From Candidatus Polarisedimenticolaceae bacterium (GTDB taxonomy: Bacteria > Pseudomonadota > Gammaproteobacteria > Chromatiales > Chromatiaceae): DNA of 64,000 nucleotides. The position numbers and the translations under genes were made by a program. Positions 16,077-27,829 of the stretch are shown here, in pieces (position 1 is the first letter of the stretch; the number at the start of each line of letters is the position of its first letter). The stretch spans positions 1 through 64,000 of the forward strand of contig JAKISI010000002.1 of assembly GCA_021648685.1 (NCBI GenBank). Reading direction: 5' to 3'. Under the pieces are notes generated by a model that ran no database searches, was not told the origin of the DNA, and worked only from the letters and a program-made list of their open reading frames with translations.

Positions 16077-18012
16077 CCAGATCCCAACCATTGAGGTTAT
16101 CCAGGGGCCATCGGCCGCCTCTGCTCCTCAGGGCGACCCACATGGGCGCAGCTCACGGCGTCTCTGGGTATTCCTGATCGTATTTCTCCTGTGTGCTGCC
16201 GCCGGGCTCTTTTATACCTACTCCCGACCTGCAGTCTATCGCACCACAGCCGCCCTGTTAACGGTCGCCATGCCTGCGGTGGATCAGCAGGGTGCCGTGG
16301 CAGATATCCAGCATGTTGCCATCCAGCGCCAGCTTTTGCTGGGCCAGCCGCTACTGCAAGAGGTGCTGGAGAGACTGAAGCAGGGAGACCATTTTCGACA
16401 CATCGACAGCGTTGCCCAGCTACAGGGGATGCTGTTTGTTGACTCGCTGAGTGATACCAATATTGTCAATGTAAGTGCTGAAGGGCCGATACCTGAGGCG
16501 CTGCCCGCTGTGGTGAACAGCTGGGTAAATGTCTATCTTGAAGTGCGCGCCCGGAAGATCAAAGAGGCCACAGGGACAACCACTCAGGCCCTGAAGGAGC
16601 AGCATCAGGCTCTGGCGGCCAAGGTTGATGCCCGGCGTGCCGAACTGGACAGCTTCCGTCAGGAGCATGACATCCTGAGCATGGGGCGCGATGAAAATCA
16701 GGTGCTTGCCCGGTTGAAGGGGCTGACCCAGGCGCTCAACACCGCCAGTGAAGAGGAGGTAAAGGCGAAGGCGGCGCTGGAGACCATTCATAAAGCCATT
16801 GCCAAGGGCAAGCCTGTGGTGCCTAAGGATGAGCAGAGAAGTCTGACGGCGCTGGAGACCCGCGCTCAGCTGCTCAGGGAGAAGCTGACGGCACTGCAAC
16901 GCCGTTATACCGATACCTTTATCGCTATCGATCCCAACCTTAAGACCATTCCCAAGCAGCTGCAGGATATTCAACAAGAGATCAAAATGAAGGTTGAGTA
17001 TGGTCGGAATACGGTGCTGGCCGATGTGGAGCAAAAATGGGCGATTGCACGGCAGTCGGTAGCCGAGTTGCAGGCTCAGCTGAGAGGGCACAAAAGCAAG
17101 GCGACCCTCTTTACCGCACGTTTCGCCGAACATGAGGCGCTGCAGGAGGATCTGGCCCGTCTGGAGGAGCTCCACCGTACCACCGGGGAGCGTTTAGTGG
17201 AGATCGAGGTGCAGAACCGGCAGAAATTTCCGCAGGTCAATGTGCTGGAGTATGCCCAACTGCCCGTTCACCCGGTGCGACCGCAATATATGCGTGATGC
17301 CGCTATCGCCTTGGGTTTCTCTCTGCTGGTGGCTCTGTTTGCCGTCTGGCTGGTTGAATTTCTTTTGCGCAAGGAGAGAAAGCAGCAGCCTCAGACCCTG
17401 GCGGACCTGCACCTCTACACCGAACCGCAGCGGCCAGCCATAACCCCGTCGGCTCCAGCCATCGCTATCCCTGGGCAGGCGCATGCGGCACTGCCACAGC
17501 CGGCAGGCATCGAGTTGGACGGAGAGGAGATCCAGCAGCTATTTGAGTCATCAGACCTCATCGGCCAACAGCTGATTGCCCTGCTGCTGAGCGGGCTGAC
17601 ACTGGAAGAGGCGGCCAGGGTAGAGCGGCACTGTTTTGACTTCAAGGGCGGCAGGCTTCGGGTGGCCGGAGATCAGGAGCGAATACTCACCCTGGCTCCG
17701 TCGGTTTTGGATCTCTTCGTTGAAAATAAAGAGCTGGAGATTGTGACAATCCCTATGGCTGAGCTGGCGGCAAAGATCACGCTACTGGCGGTAGATGCGG
17801 GACTCTGTGACCCGGAGCGGATAAACGCCGAATCCATCCGGCAGAGCTATCTCACCTATCTGGTGCGGCAGGGGGTAAAGCTGTCTGAAGTAGACCAGGT
17901 GGTGGGTGGTGTATCAGCCACGCAGCTTGCTGCCTGTGCACAGCTGTCGCCGGAGGGGCCGGGTAAACCCCTGGAGGAGATCGACCTCGTCTACCCGTTG
18001 TTCAGAGCCTGA
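16069..18012 (+). CDS. Wzz/GumC-type polysaccharide co-polymerase with unusual C-terminal domain
   Basis: A 647-aa inner-membrane protein. Membrane segment 1 is at about residues 30-50, followed by the Wzz domain. A long coiled-coil periplasmic region spans about 150-390, and membrane segment 2 is at about 407-430 with a preceding Pro-rich HPVRPQY motif. Such proteins set the chain length or drive export of surface polysaccharide. The cytoplasmic tail (about 485-647) is not a BY-kinase. It resembles the catalytic fold of tyrosine recombinases (LLLSGLTLEEAARV, then ESIRQSYLTYLVRQGVKLSE) but lacks the first catalytic Arg, the HxxR histidine and the tyrosine. It follows the 28-heme gene by 143 bp in the same direction and overlaps slmA tail to tail. 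Confidence 0.8.
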   Translation: MPDQIPTIEVIQGPSAASAPQGDPHGRSSRRLWVFLIVFLLCAAAGLFYTYSRPAVYRTTAALLTVAMPAVDQQGAVADIQHVAIQRQLLLGQPLLQEVLERLKQGDHFRHIDSVAQLQGMLFVDSLSDTNIVNVSAEGPIPEALPAVVNSWVNVYLEVRARKIKEATGTTTQALKEQHQALAAKVDARRAELDSFRQEHDILSMGRDENQVLARLKGLTQALNTASEEEVKAKAALETIHKAIAKGKPVVPKDEQRSLTALETRAQLLREKLTALQRRYTDTFIAIDPNLKTIPKQLQDIQQEIKMKVEYGRNTVLADVEQKWAIARQSVAELQAQLRGHKSKATLFTARFAEHEALQEDLARLEELHRTTGERLVEIEVQNRQKFPQVNVLEYAQLPVHPVRPQYMRDAAIALGFSLLVALFAVWLVEFLLRKERKQQPQTLADLHLYTEPQRPAITPSAPAIAIPGQAHAALPQPAGIELDGEEIQQLFESSDLIGQQLIALLLSGLTLEEAARVERHCFDFKGGRLRVAGDQERILTLAPSVLDLFVENKELEIVTIPMAELAAKITLLAVDAGLCDPERINAESIRQSYLTYLVRQGVKLSEVDQVVGGVSATQLAACAQLSPEGPGKPLEEIDLVYPLFRA

Positions 18013-18601
18013 GGCCGGGCGATAAACAGCCCCGCCTCCAACACCTTCCACTGCGCTTCCCAATGATCGGTAGGTGAGACTTTAAAACGGGTGCGGAGAA
18101 ACTGCTGTAAACGCCCCTCTATCAGCGCCAGCATCAGCCCGGCACCCACCTCGGGGCTGGATGAGATGCCTGTATCATCGCGCAGGCGTGACTCGCGCAG
18201 GATCTGCCGGAATTGGGTCTCTACCCGGGCAAAGAACTGTTCTACCCGTGTGTGCAGGCGCTCCCTCTCCCCCACCAGTGCATCCCCCAGCAGTACGCGT
18301 GTAATCCCCGGGTTGCGGTCGGCAAAGGTGAGTAACAGATAGAGGATGCGGCCGCATCGCAGGCGGGTGTTCGGCTCGGTCTCGATGATCTGGTTGATGC
18401 GGGTGAATATGCTCTCTTCTGCAAATGCGATCAGCCCTTCGAACATCTTGGCCTTGCTGGCAAAGTGGCGGTAGAGAGCGGCCTCTGATACTCCCACGGC
18501 GCGGGCAAGGGCGGCTGTGGTGATGCGCTCCCCCGGGCTGTTCTCCAGCTCGGCTGCCAGTGCTTCAAGGATCTGCTGTTTGCGTGGAGTTTTTTTATCC
18601 A

Positions 18602-18602
<1 letters not shown>
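17991..18602 (-). CDS. slmA: SlmA, nucleoid occlusion factor (TetR family)
   Basis: A 203-aa DNA-binding protein. The N-terminal helix-turn-helix is TTAALARAVGVSEAALYRHF at about residues 28-47, in the form specific to SlmA, with the FASKAKMFEGLI segment following. SlmA binds chromosomal sites and FtsZ to block division over the nucleoid. Length matches the family (about 198-205). It is the last gene of the coaBC-dut-algC-argB-slmA set, starting at the stop codon of argB (one-base overlap). Its 3' end overlaps the convergent Wzz gene by 22 bp. Confidence 0.93.
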
Positions 18603-22105
<3,503 letters not shown>

Positions 22106-22106
<1 letters not shown>

Positions 22107-22564
22107 TAGTGACGCCCTGAATGGCCAAAGCCGCCTGCGCCCCGGTCACTTTCGATAAATTCATCCACAATTTCAAAGTTGGCCTGCACCACTGGGACAA
22201 TAATCAGTTGTGCGATGCGTTCGCCTACCCCGATTGTAAATGTGGCCTCTCCCCGATTCCAGCAGGAGACAAAGATCTGTCCCTGGTAGTCGGAATCGAT
22301 CAACCCAACCAGGTTGCCCAATACGATGCCATGCTTATGGCCCAGCCCGGAGCGTGGCAGGATCATGGCTCCCAGGGCGGGATCAGCAATATGGAGAGAG
22401 AAGCCGGTGGGAATCAGCTCTGTCTGTCTTGGTTCCAGCTCTAAGGGCTTATCCAGCATGGCGCGCAGATCAAGCCCGGCAGAGCCTTTGGTGGCATAGC
22501 CAGGCATTGGGAATTCACTCCCCAGGCGAGAATCAAGGATTTTCAGTTGGATGTTTTTTTGCAT
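22106..22564 (-). CDS. dut: Dut, dUTP diphosphatase
   Basis: A 152-aa trimeric enzyme that hydrolyses dUTP to dUMP, keeping uracil out of DNA and feeding thymidylate synthesis. Motifs seen are [28 protein letters not shown] and the C-terminal [12 protein letters not shown] arm that closes the active site. I chose the ATG at 22564; the TTG at 22576 in the same frame is less likely. Either start overlaps the 3' end of coaBC, which is the usual arrangement and implies translational coupling. Confidence 0.94.
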
Positions 22565-23753
22565 AATATCGCTCAATGATAGTGGCAGCCAGTGATTGTG
22601 CCAGCTTTTCTTTTCGGGCCATAGGGAGCTCTTTACGCCCGCCCTCCCAGAGTACGGTCAGGGCATTTTCATCACGCTCAAAACCGCCTTGTTCCGCACC
22701 AACCAGGTTGGCGGCAATCATATCCACTCTCTTTAGCCGGCGCTTCTCCTGCGCATGTTTGATGAGCTGCTCTGTCTCGGCGGCAAAGCCAACGGTAAAG
22801 GGTGGAGTGGCGCTGGCGGCCACCTCTGCCAGAATATCAGGGTTTTTGATCAATGTTAGTGCCAGTTGCTCACGGCTCTTTTTGATTTTCTCTGCTGCCA
22901 CTGTTTCGGGGCGGTAGTCCGCAACAGCGGCGCAGGCAACAAAGATGTTACATCTGCTGAGGTGTGCGCTAACCTGCTGTTGCATTTCGTGTGCGGTAGC
23001 CACGTCAATCCGGGTTGCACCCCTGGGTGTTGCCAAGGTTACCGGGCCTGCGATCAGATGAACCTGAGCACCCGTTTCGATAAAGGCCTGTGCCAGGGCA
23101 AAGCCCATTTTGCCGGAGCTGCGGTTGCCAATAAAACGCACCGGGTCGATGGGTTCTTGGGTCGGCCCTGCTGTGAGCAGGACAGATTGGCCTGCCAGTG
23201 GCTGGTGGCTGAACTGCTTTACTGCTTGTGACAATAGCGCTGCTGGCTCCAGCATTCGCCCAGGCCCGGTTTCGCCGCAGGCCTGCTCACCTTCAGCCGG
23301 GCCCCATAGGGTGACCCCGCGTGTTTGCAGTAATGAGGCATTTGTCTGTGTCGCCGGGTTTAACCACATCTGCCGGTTCATGGCCGGGGCCAGTGCAATG
23401 GGAGCCGTCGTTGCCAGGCAGAGGGTGGAGAGCAGGTCGTTAGCCCGTCCGTGTGCCAGACGAGCCATAAAGTCAGCGGTAGCGGGGGCAATCAGGATCA
23501 GATCCGCCCAGCGTGCCAGATCTATGTGGCCAATAGTGGCTTCGTCATTGGCATCGAAAAAATCCTGCCGTACCGTCCGCCCGGAGAGTGTCTGAAGTGT
23601 TAGTGGGGTTATGAACTCTGTAGCGGCTTTGGTCATAACGACCTGAACCTCTGCGTTGGATCTGCGCAGCAGACGCACCAGCTCTGCGGCTTTATAGGCA
23701 GCAATACCGCCGGTTATCCCCAGCAGAATGCGTTTTCCGTTCAACTCAAGCAT
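22533..23753 (-). CDS. coaBC: CoaBC, phosphopantothenoylcysteine synthetase/decarboxylase
   Basis: A 406-aa bifunctional enzyme of coenzyme A synthesis. The N-terminal flavin-dependent decarboxylase (CoaC, about 1-190) has GGIAAYKA, the PAMNRQMW substrate loop and the [10 protein letters not shown] clamp with its cysteine. The C-terminal CTP-dependent ligase (CoaB, about 195-400) has [27 protein letters not shown] and the late KIKKS loop. It is the first gene of the five-gene leftward operon. The 254 bp between it and radC hold both promoters. Confidence 0.95.
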   Translation of the reverse strand: MLELNGKRILLGITGGIAAYKAAELVRLLRRSNAEVQVVMTKAATEFITPLTLQTLSGRTVRQDFFDANDEATIGHIDLARWADLILIAPATADFMARLAHGRANDLLSTLCLATTAPIALAPAMNRQMWLNPATQTNASLLQTRGVTLWGPAEGEQACGETGPGRMLEPAALLSQAVKQFSHQPLAGQSVLLTAGPTQEPIDPVRFIGNRSSGKMGFALAQAFIETGAQVHLIAGPVTLATPRGATRIDVATAHEMQQQVSAHLSRCNIFVACAAVADYRPETVAAEKIKKSREQLALTLIKNPDILAEVAASATPPFTVGFAAETEQLIKHAQEKRRLKRVDMIAANLVGAEQGGFERDENALTVLWEGGRKELPMARKEKLAQSLAATIIERYYAKKHPTENP

Positions 23754-24007
23754 GTGGCCTCAAAAATAGTTTATTCGATGCATCCCTGCATCCCCCCCCT
23801 TTGGGATTGGTGTAAAAATCTGTTTTGAACAGACCTTTATCTCCTGATGGTATCTATTATTAGAGAGAGTAACTGAATGTTTGGATCAGGCAAAGGTGCC
23901 GGGTGCTATCTGGAGAAATATTTAGGGAATCAGGCGTAACGCTGTTCAAAATTCGGCATCTGTTTTAAGCTCACTGCTGAAAAACAATAATCACAAGGAG
24001 GTTATGC

Positions 24008-24682
24008 ATGGCGATTACTGACTGGCCCGCCGAGGAGCGCCCAAGAGAGAAGTTGCTGCAACGAGGCGCAGAAGCACTTTCGGATGCCGAACTGCTGGCT
24101 ATTTTTCTGCGAACAGGGGTGGCGGGTAAAACGGCGGTTGATCTGGCGCGTGACTTGCTGCAAGAGCACGGTAGTCTGCGTAATCTAATGGCGGCGGACT
24201 GCGCCCAATTCTGTGCCAGCCACGGCTTGGGGCAGGCCAAGTATGTGCAGCTACAGGCGGTGTTGGAGATGGGTCGCCGCCACCTGCGTGAAACACTCAC
24301 GCGCGGAGATGCCCTGACCTCTCCCGAGCAAACCCGCAGCTACCTTTCAGCCCGCTTGCGGGGCTATCCGTATGAGGTTTTTGCCTGCCTTTTTTTGGAT
24401 AACCGACATCGGATCATTGAATATGAAGAGCTCTTCCAGGGCACTATTGACGGTGCCAGCGTACACCCGCGGGAGGTGGTGCGCCGTGCAATAGGCCACA
24501 ATGCAGCAGCGGTTATCCTGGCGCACAACCACCCTTCCGGTGTAGCAGAACCCAGCTCATCGGATACCTATATTACCCAAAGGCTGAAAGATGCACTGGC
24601 GCTGGTCGATGTGCGGGTAATTGACCACATTATCGTAGGAGATGGCGAGATGACCTCGCTTGCAGAGAGGGGGCTGATGTAA
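24008..24682 (+). CDS. radC: RadC family JAB/MPN-domain protein
   Basis: A 224-aa protein. The N-terminal helix-hairpin-helix UPF0758 region (about 1-95) begins [15 protein letters not shown]. The C-terminal JAB metalloprotease-like domain has the zinc motif HNHPSG with an upstream Glu (EELFQGTI) and an Asp (SSSD). Despite its name, no repair role is established; the fold suggests a metal-dependent hydrolase. The ATG at 24008 lies 6 bases after AAGGAGG. An out-of-frame ATG four bases upstream stops quickly. It sits between coaBC and rpmB-rpmG, the usual gammaproteobacterial position. Confidence 0.94.
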   Translation: MAITDWPAEERPREKLLQRGAEALSDAELLAIFLRTGVAGKTAVDLARDLLQEHGSLRNLMAADCAQFCASHGLGQAKYVQLQAVLEMGRRHLRETLTRGDALTSPEQTRSYLSARLRGYPYEVFACLFLDNRHRIIEYEELFQGTIDGASVHPREVVRRAIGHNAAAVILAHNHPSGVAEPSSSDTYITQRLKDALALVDVRVIDHIIVGDGEMTSLAERGLM

Positions 24683-24701
24683 CCATTTTTTTACATGTAA
24701 C

Positions 24702-24730
24702 TTGTATCTTACGGCTGATTCTGATATAAA
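24702..24730 (+). promoter_or_regulatory. Sigma-70 type promoter for rpmB-rpmG
   Basis: TTGTAT (24702-24707) and TATAAA (24725-24730) are 17 bases apart, about 70 bp upstream of rpmB and just after the radC stop codon. The leader carries a GAGG ribosome site 8 to 10 bases before the ATG. Confidence 0.55.
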
Positions 24731-24799
24731 TCCGCTCCTTTAAAGCATCGCCCAACGTGCCCACCCGGGCTGTCGAACGAATTTATTGAGGTTTTAATC

Positions 24800-25036
24800 A
24801 TGTCCAGAGTGTGCCAGGTAACAGGCAAACGTCCGGTGACTGGGAATAACGTATCCCACGCCAAAAACAGAACCAGAAGGCGTTTTCTGCCAAACCTTCA
24901 CCGCCACCGTTTTTGGGTGGAGAGTGAGAACCGCTGGGTTCGTCTGCGCGTATCAGCCAACGGCATGCGCATTATAGATAAGAAAGGGATTGACGTGATC
25001 CTGACTGACCTGCGCGCCCGTGGCGAGAAATTTTAA
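24800..25036 (+). CDS. rpmB: Ribosomal protein bL28
   Basis: A 78-aa basic protein with the family N-terminus [16 protein letters not shown], the NVSHAKN motif and the [15 protein letters not shown] segment. The length is exactly that of most proteobacterial bL28. It binds 23S rRNA near the E site of the large subunit. It is cotranscribed with rpmG, which starts 12 bp downstream. Confidence 0.97.
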   Translation: MSRVCQVTGKRPVTGNNVSHAKNRTRRRFLPNLHRHRFWVESENRWVRLRVSANGMRIIDKKGIDVILTDLRARGEKF

Positions 25037-25048
25037 GGAGCCTTAATC

Positions 25049-25204
25049 ATGCGTGACAAAATCAGACTCGTATCCAGTGCCGGTACAGGCCACTTCTACA
25101 CCACCACCAAAAACAAGCGCACCATGCCGGGTAAAATGGAGGTCAAGAAATTTGATCCCACCATCCGCAAGCATGTGATGTACAAGGAAGCCAAGATTAA
25201 ATAA
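25049..25204 (+). CDS. rpmG: Ribosomal protein bL33
   Basis: A 51-aa frame, [19 protein letters not shown] onward, ending KEAKIK. This is the cysteine-free bL33 type (no zinc-binding CxxC pairs), usual in gammaproteobacteria. AAGGAG sits 8 to 10 bases upstream of the ATG. A large-subunit protein near the E site, it pairs with rpmB as is standard. A hairpin terminator follows about 22 bp after the stop. Confidence 0.96.
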   Translation: MRDKIRLVSSAGTGHFYTTTKNKRTMPGKMEVKKFDPTIRKHVMYKEAKIK

Positions 25205-25226
25205 CAGGCTTGTGCTACTGAACCGA

Positions 25227-25252
25227 AAACCCGCCATTGGCGGGTTTTTTGT
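25227..25252 (+). terminator. Rho-independent terminator of rpmB-rpmG
   Basis: AACCCGCCA and TGGCGGGTT pair with almost no loop residues, followed by a run of T. The A-rich 5' flank makes it a possible bidirectional terminator. Confidence 0.88.
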
Positions 25253-25254
25253 TT

Positions 25255-25362
25255 GTCCAGCGACAGCAGGCATCTTTGTTGCCAGTGATAAAAAAGCTAC
25301 GGTTTGGGTGCCTGACAGGAGTTCTGCCAATTGATCGATTGTTGTTAACCCATCTCCCGATT
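25255..25362 (-). pseudogene. Possible remnant of the N-terminus of a DDE-type integrase/transposase
   Basis: On the minus strand the stretch LTTIDQLAELLSGTQTVAF is followed, after a one-base frame change, by NKDACCRW. This matches the general start of DDE integrases in insertion sequences (TIDQL..FL.GT..V.F...KD.RYRW), as I remember them. The frame then runs into the rpmG terminator. It is short and decayed; the assignment is a weak inference and could be coincidence. Confidence 0.25.
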
Positions 25363-25529
25363 TCACTAGCAACAATGCTTGAAAAAACATACGGTTAGCC
25401 CGCGCACAATCCCTCTTGTGGCACTACAGATTTAACGGTTTTGTTTTTTTGGAAAATCAGGCTGCTGTTTTTTGAACAGTGCCCGGCTGTGAAGAGATAC
25501 CCAAGGGCAACAAATCTAACCCCCTTTCG

Positions 25530-25705
25530 GCCAATAAAATTGACCTGCCTGGGACTTAATTTCTTGAATCAGCTTTTGTATCTCCTCAGGGGTATTGGCT
25601 ATCTATCTGTAATACCACGCTTTTCCTCCCATGGCATCGGCTACCACAACCAGCTGTTGTTTTTTTATGTGCATCCAATCCAACGTACTTGCTAAACTCT
25701 TTCAT
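25530..25705 (-). pseudogene. Decayed IS110-family transposase, N-terminal fragment
   Basis: The minus strand from ATG 25705 reads MKEFSKYVGLDAHKK, the typical start of IS110-family DEDD transposases with the first catalytic Asp in YVGLDAHK. One extra A in a run of seven A shifts the frame. The next frame reads QQLVVVADAMGGKAWYYR, then a stop in place of a Glu codon, then IANTPEEIQKLIQEIKSQ. Similarity fades by about 25530, so roughly 58 of about 340 codons remain. GAGGAGA sits before the ATG, an intact ribosome site. The fragment is not functional. Confidence 0.75.
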
Positions 25706-25920
25706 GATCTGTTCTCCTCAATTGTGGCTCAGAGCCACGGATCGGTTTTCCAACCTCTTCAGCTTAACCCGCGTTACTTGAGGTTGGGCAGGTCGTAGCG
25801 TCTTCACCCAGCAGGTGAAGTCTGGCTTTTAGATGGATTCGTCGATTACCATACGCTTAGACTTACCTCAAAGCGGTCAACTGATTTTTCTGGGATTAAC
25901 CACCTAAAGGGGCTCAATAG
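25706..25920. mobile_element. Non-coding flank of the IS110 remnant, including an 88-bp segment shared with the MITE at 33.9 kb
   Basis: There is no gene here. The part next to the transposase start would be the long non-coding end of an IS110 element, where such elements encode their bridge RNA; any RNA would be vestigial. Positions 25794-25881 resemble 33993-34081: both begin CGTAGCG, share an ACCCAGCAGG box and end with AGCGGTCAAC at nearly the same spacing. A perfect hairpin (CTTCACC/GGTGAAG) lies at 25802-25820. AAGGGG about 9 bases before 25921 serves the next gene. Confidence 0.5.
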
Positions 25921-26325
25921 ATGAAAGAGAACATTGCATTGCCACTTGCAGAAGCACGTCGGGCAGAGCGGCACGCTCCGCTACAGCGCCACAGAGGGAG
26001 ACTCAGTATCTCTGTTGAAGAGCAATCTGAGGCTCATGCGGTTTTGGCTTTGCGGGATGTCTCACCTTTTGGGGTGGGTGTGGAGTCCAGCCTGTTGGTA
26101 GAGAAGGGCAAACATATCCGGCTGACTTATAAGGAGGCGGATCTGGCATTGATTGTTGTTGGTACCGTTGTCTGGCACCGGCAGACCCCATCGACCAGGG
26201 GCGCTATGGGCGGGCAGGAACAGCACCATCTGGGCATAGAACTCCGCCCATCAGATATTGCGAAGAATATCCATTTTTTCCGCCACCTGTCGGGGGTGCA
26301 GTCGGTTAATGGTAACGGTGCTTGA
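25921..26325 (+). CDS. PilZ-like domain protein, 134 aa
   Basis: A small cytoplasmic protein that looks like a single PilZ barrel. It has a basic N-terminal stretch (RRAERHAPLQRHRGRLSI), then the LRDVSPFGVGVESS strand matching the PilZ D/NxSxxG motif, and further beta strands (LIVVGTVVWH; HHLGIELRPS). PilZ proteins bind cyclic di-GMP through the Arg pair and the DxSxxG motif. It faces, and overlaps by 20 bp, an HD-GYP gene that would degrade this messenger. Convergent overlap suggests that transcription of one may affect the other. Confidence 0.65.
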   Translation: MKENIALPLAEARRAERHAPLQRHRGRLSISVEEQSEAHAVLALRDVSPFGVGVESSLLVEKGKHIRLTYKEADLALIVVGTVVWHRQTPSTRGAMGGQEQHHLGIELRPSDIAKNIHFFRHLSGVQSVNGNGA

Positions 26326-27712
26326 TGGCAAGAAATGTATCCATGTTTTTGAGCAGTAGATCCACCAGCGCCGGGTCAAACTGGTGCCCCCGCTCTTTTT
26401 CAACATAGGCAATGATCTCCGGCAGCGCCCACTTTTCCTTATAGATGCGCTTGGTTGCCAAGGCGTCGAAGACATCCACCAGCGTTACAATGCGGCCATA
26501 TATGTGGATATTCTCACCGGCAAGGCCTTGTGGATAACCACTGCCGTCCCACTTTTCATGGTGCTGATGGGCAATGATCGCAGCCGCCTGAAGTACGTCC
26601 CGCTTGGAGTGACTCAGCATGCTGTGGCCGATCTGGCAGTGATTTTTCATCACCTCATACTCCTGTTCACTCAGTTTGCCCGGCTTTAGCAGAATGGAAT
26701 CGGGTATCCCCAGCTTACCAATATCATGCAAGGGTGCAGCCATGGCCAGCAGTTCAACCTCTCTGTCCGACAGGCCATATTTGCTGCCCAGCAGCTGACT
26801 GTATTGGGTGACGCGCAGGGTGTGGTTGTTGGTCTCTTTGGATCGGTGCTCCTCAATGACACCCATGGTGAAGAGGGTCTCCTGGAGGGTCTGTTCAATC
26901 TCTTTTGACATCACCTCCAGCTCCATGTTTTTCTGCTCAATAAGCTCCTGCCGGTGGGCTGCCTCCCCGGTGAAGAGGTTGATCTCCCTGGCTACATGCT
27001 CAAATTCCAGGCACTCAAACTCATCAGCATTGATGGGGGTATGGGTCTGATAGGCGTCTTCGGTTTTTTTGATCAGGCTGTTTAATGGATCTTGCACATA
27101 GCGCTGAATGGTTCTGAAGTTATTGATAACGATTAAAAAAATAAAACCAAAGGTTACAAAGCCAATGGCGATCAGCAGTTTGGCTGTTACGTCCCTGTAT
27201 TCTGTGAGGTCAAGCCTTAGATCCACTGCGCCCAATACTGTGCCCTCTTCCACCTCATGGCATCTCAGGCAGTTCAACTGCTCACTGGTGGAGGCTATAA
27301 AGGGTACGATAGCCCTTAAATAGGGCTCCATCTCAATATCATTCAGAATAAAGATGGGTTGCCCGGTCTTGAATACCTCTTCGGTAATATGGTCATGCTC
27401 TTTTTCGCGCCAGTGGCCTGCACCGAACTGGTTTGTCACCTCTTTTGAGCGGACGATGGAGACATTGTTAACCAGTGTAAGGGCATTGATCTCTGCAAGG
27501 TAATAGTCTCGCTTGGCCATGATCTCTGCCTGCATGTGTGAGGTCAGCCCGGCCTTCACCACCTCTGAAATGGCCAGCGCCTTATCCTCCATGATTCTCA
27601 CGGAGATGCTTCTGAAGTTTATGGTAAGGACTACCAGTGTGGTTAATGAGAGTAGCATCAGAAAAACCATCAGGTTTTTCAGGGTGATACGCTTGATGGT
27701 TGGCTTCTGCAT
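26306..27712 (-). CDS. HD-GYP phosphodiesterase with a CxxCH-bearing periplasmic sensor
   Basis: A 468-aa inner-membrane protein. Membrane segment 1 is at about residues 14-32. A periplasmic domain (about 35-185) carries one CLRCH motif at 148-152 followed by GTVLGAVDLRLDL, as in Tll0287/DUF3365-type c-heme sensors. Membrane segment 2 is at about 188-205, then a HAMP-like/coiled region to about 280, and an HD-GYP domain at about 285-468. HD-GYP residues are intact (HDIGKLG near 331, HHEKWDGSGYP near 385), so it should hydrolyse cyclic di-GMP. Covalent heme suggests it responds to redox, NO or O2 (inference). The neighbouring PilZ gene overlaps tail to tail. Confidence 0.87.
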   Translation of the reverse strand: MQKPTIKRITLKNLMVFLMLLSLTTLVVLTINFRSISVRIMEDKALAISEVVKAGLTSHMQAEIMAKRDYYLAEINALTLVNNVSIVRSKEVTNQFGAGHWREKEHDHITEEVFKTGQPIFILNDIEMEPYLRAIVPFIASTSEQLNCLRCHEVEEGTVLGAVDLRLDLTEYRDVTAKLLIAIGFVTFGFIFLIVINNFRTIQRYVQDPLNSLIKKTEDAYQTHTPINADEFECLEFEHVAREINLFTGEAAHRQELIEQKNMELEVMSKEIEQTLQETLFTMGVIEEHRSKETNNHTLRVTQYSQLLGSKYGLSDREVELLAMAAPLHDIGKLGIPDSILLKPGKLSEQEYEVMKNHCQIGHSMLSHSKRDVLQAAAIIAHQHHEKWDGSGYPQGLAGENIHIYGRIVTLVDVFDALATKRIYKEKWALPEIIAYVEKERGHQFDPALVDLLLKNMDTFLAIKHRYH

Positions 27713-27829
27713 AGCTACTGGTTACTACCTTCTTAATACGTAGTATAAATACGTAAGCGGTACTCTATTGTAGGTCATTTCCCTTGAAACTATTTGACAC
27801 GCTCTGGAAAACCACCTGCAATAGCTGCG

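Noticed and set aside
25043-25390. Minus-strand frame of 115 codons over rpmG
   Set aside because: Most of it is antisense to rpmG. Only its upstream part resembles a transposase trace and is reported as a weak remnant.
25441-25695. Plus-strand frame of 84 codons in the IS remnant
   Set aside because: The minus strand shows a decayed IS110 transposase over the same bases; the plus frame is a shadow.
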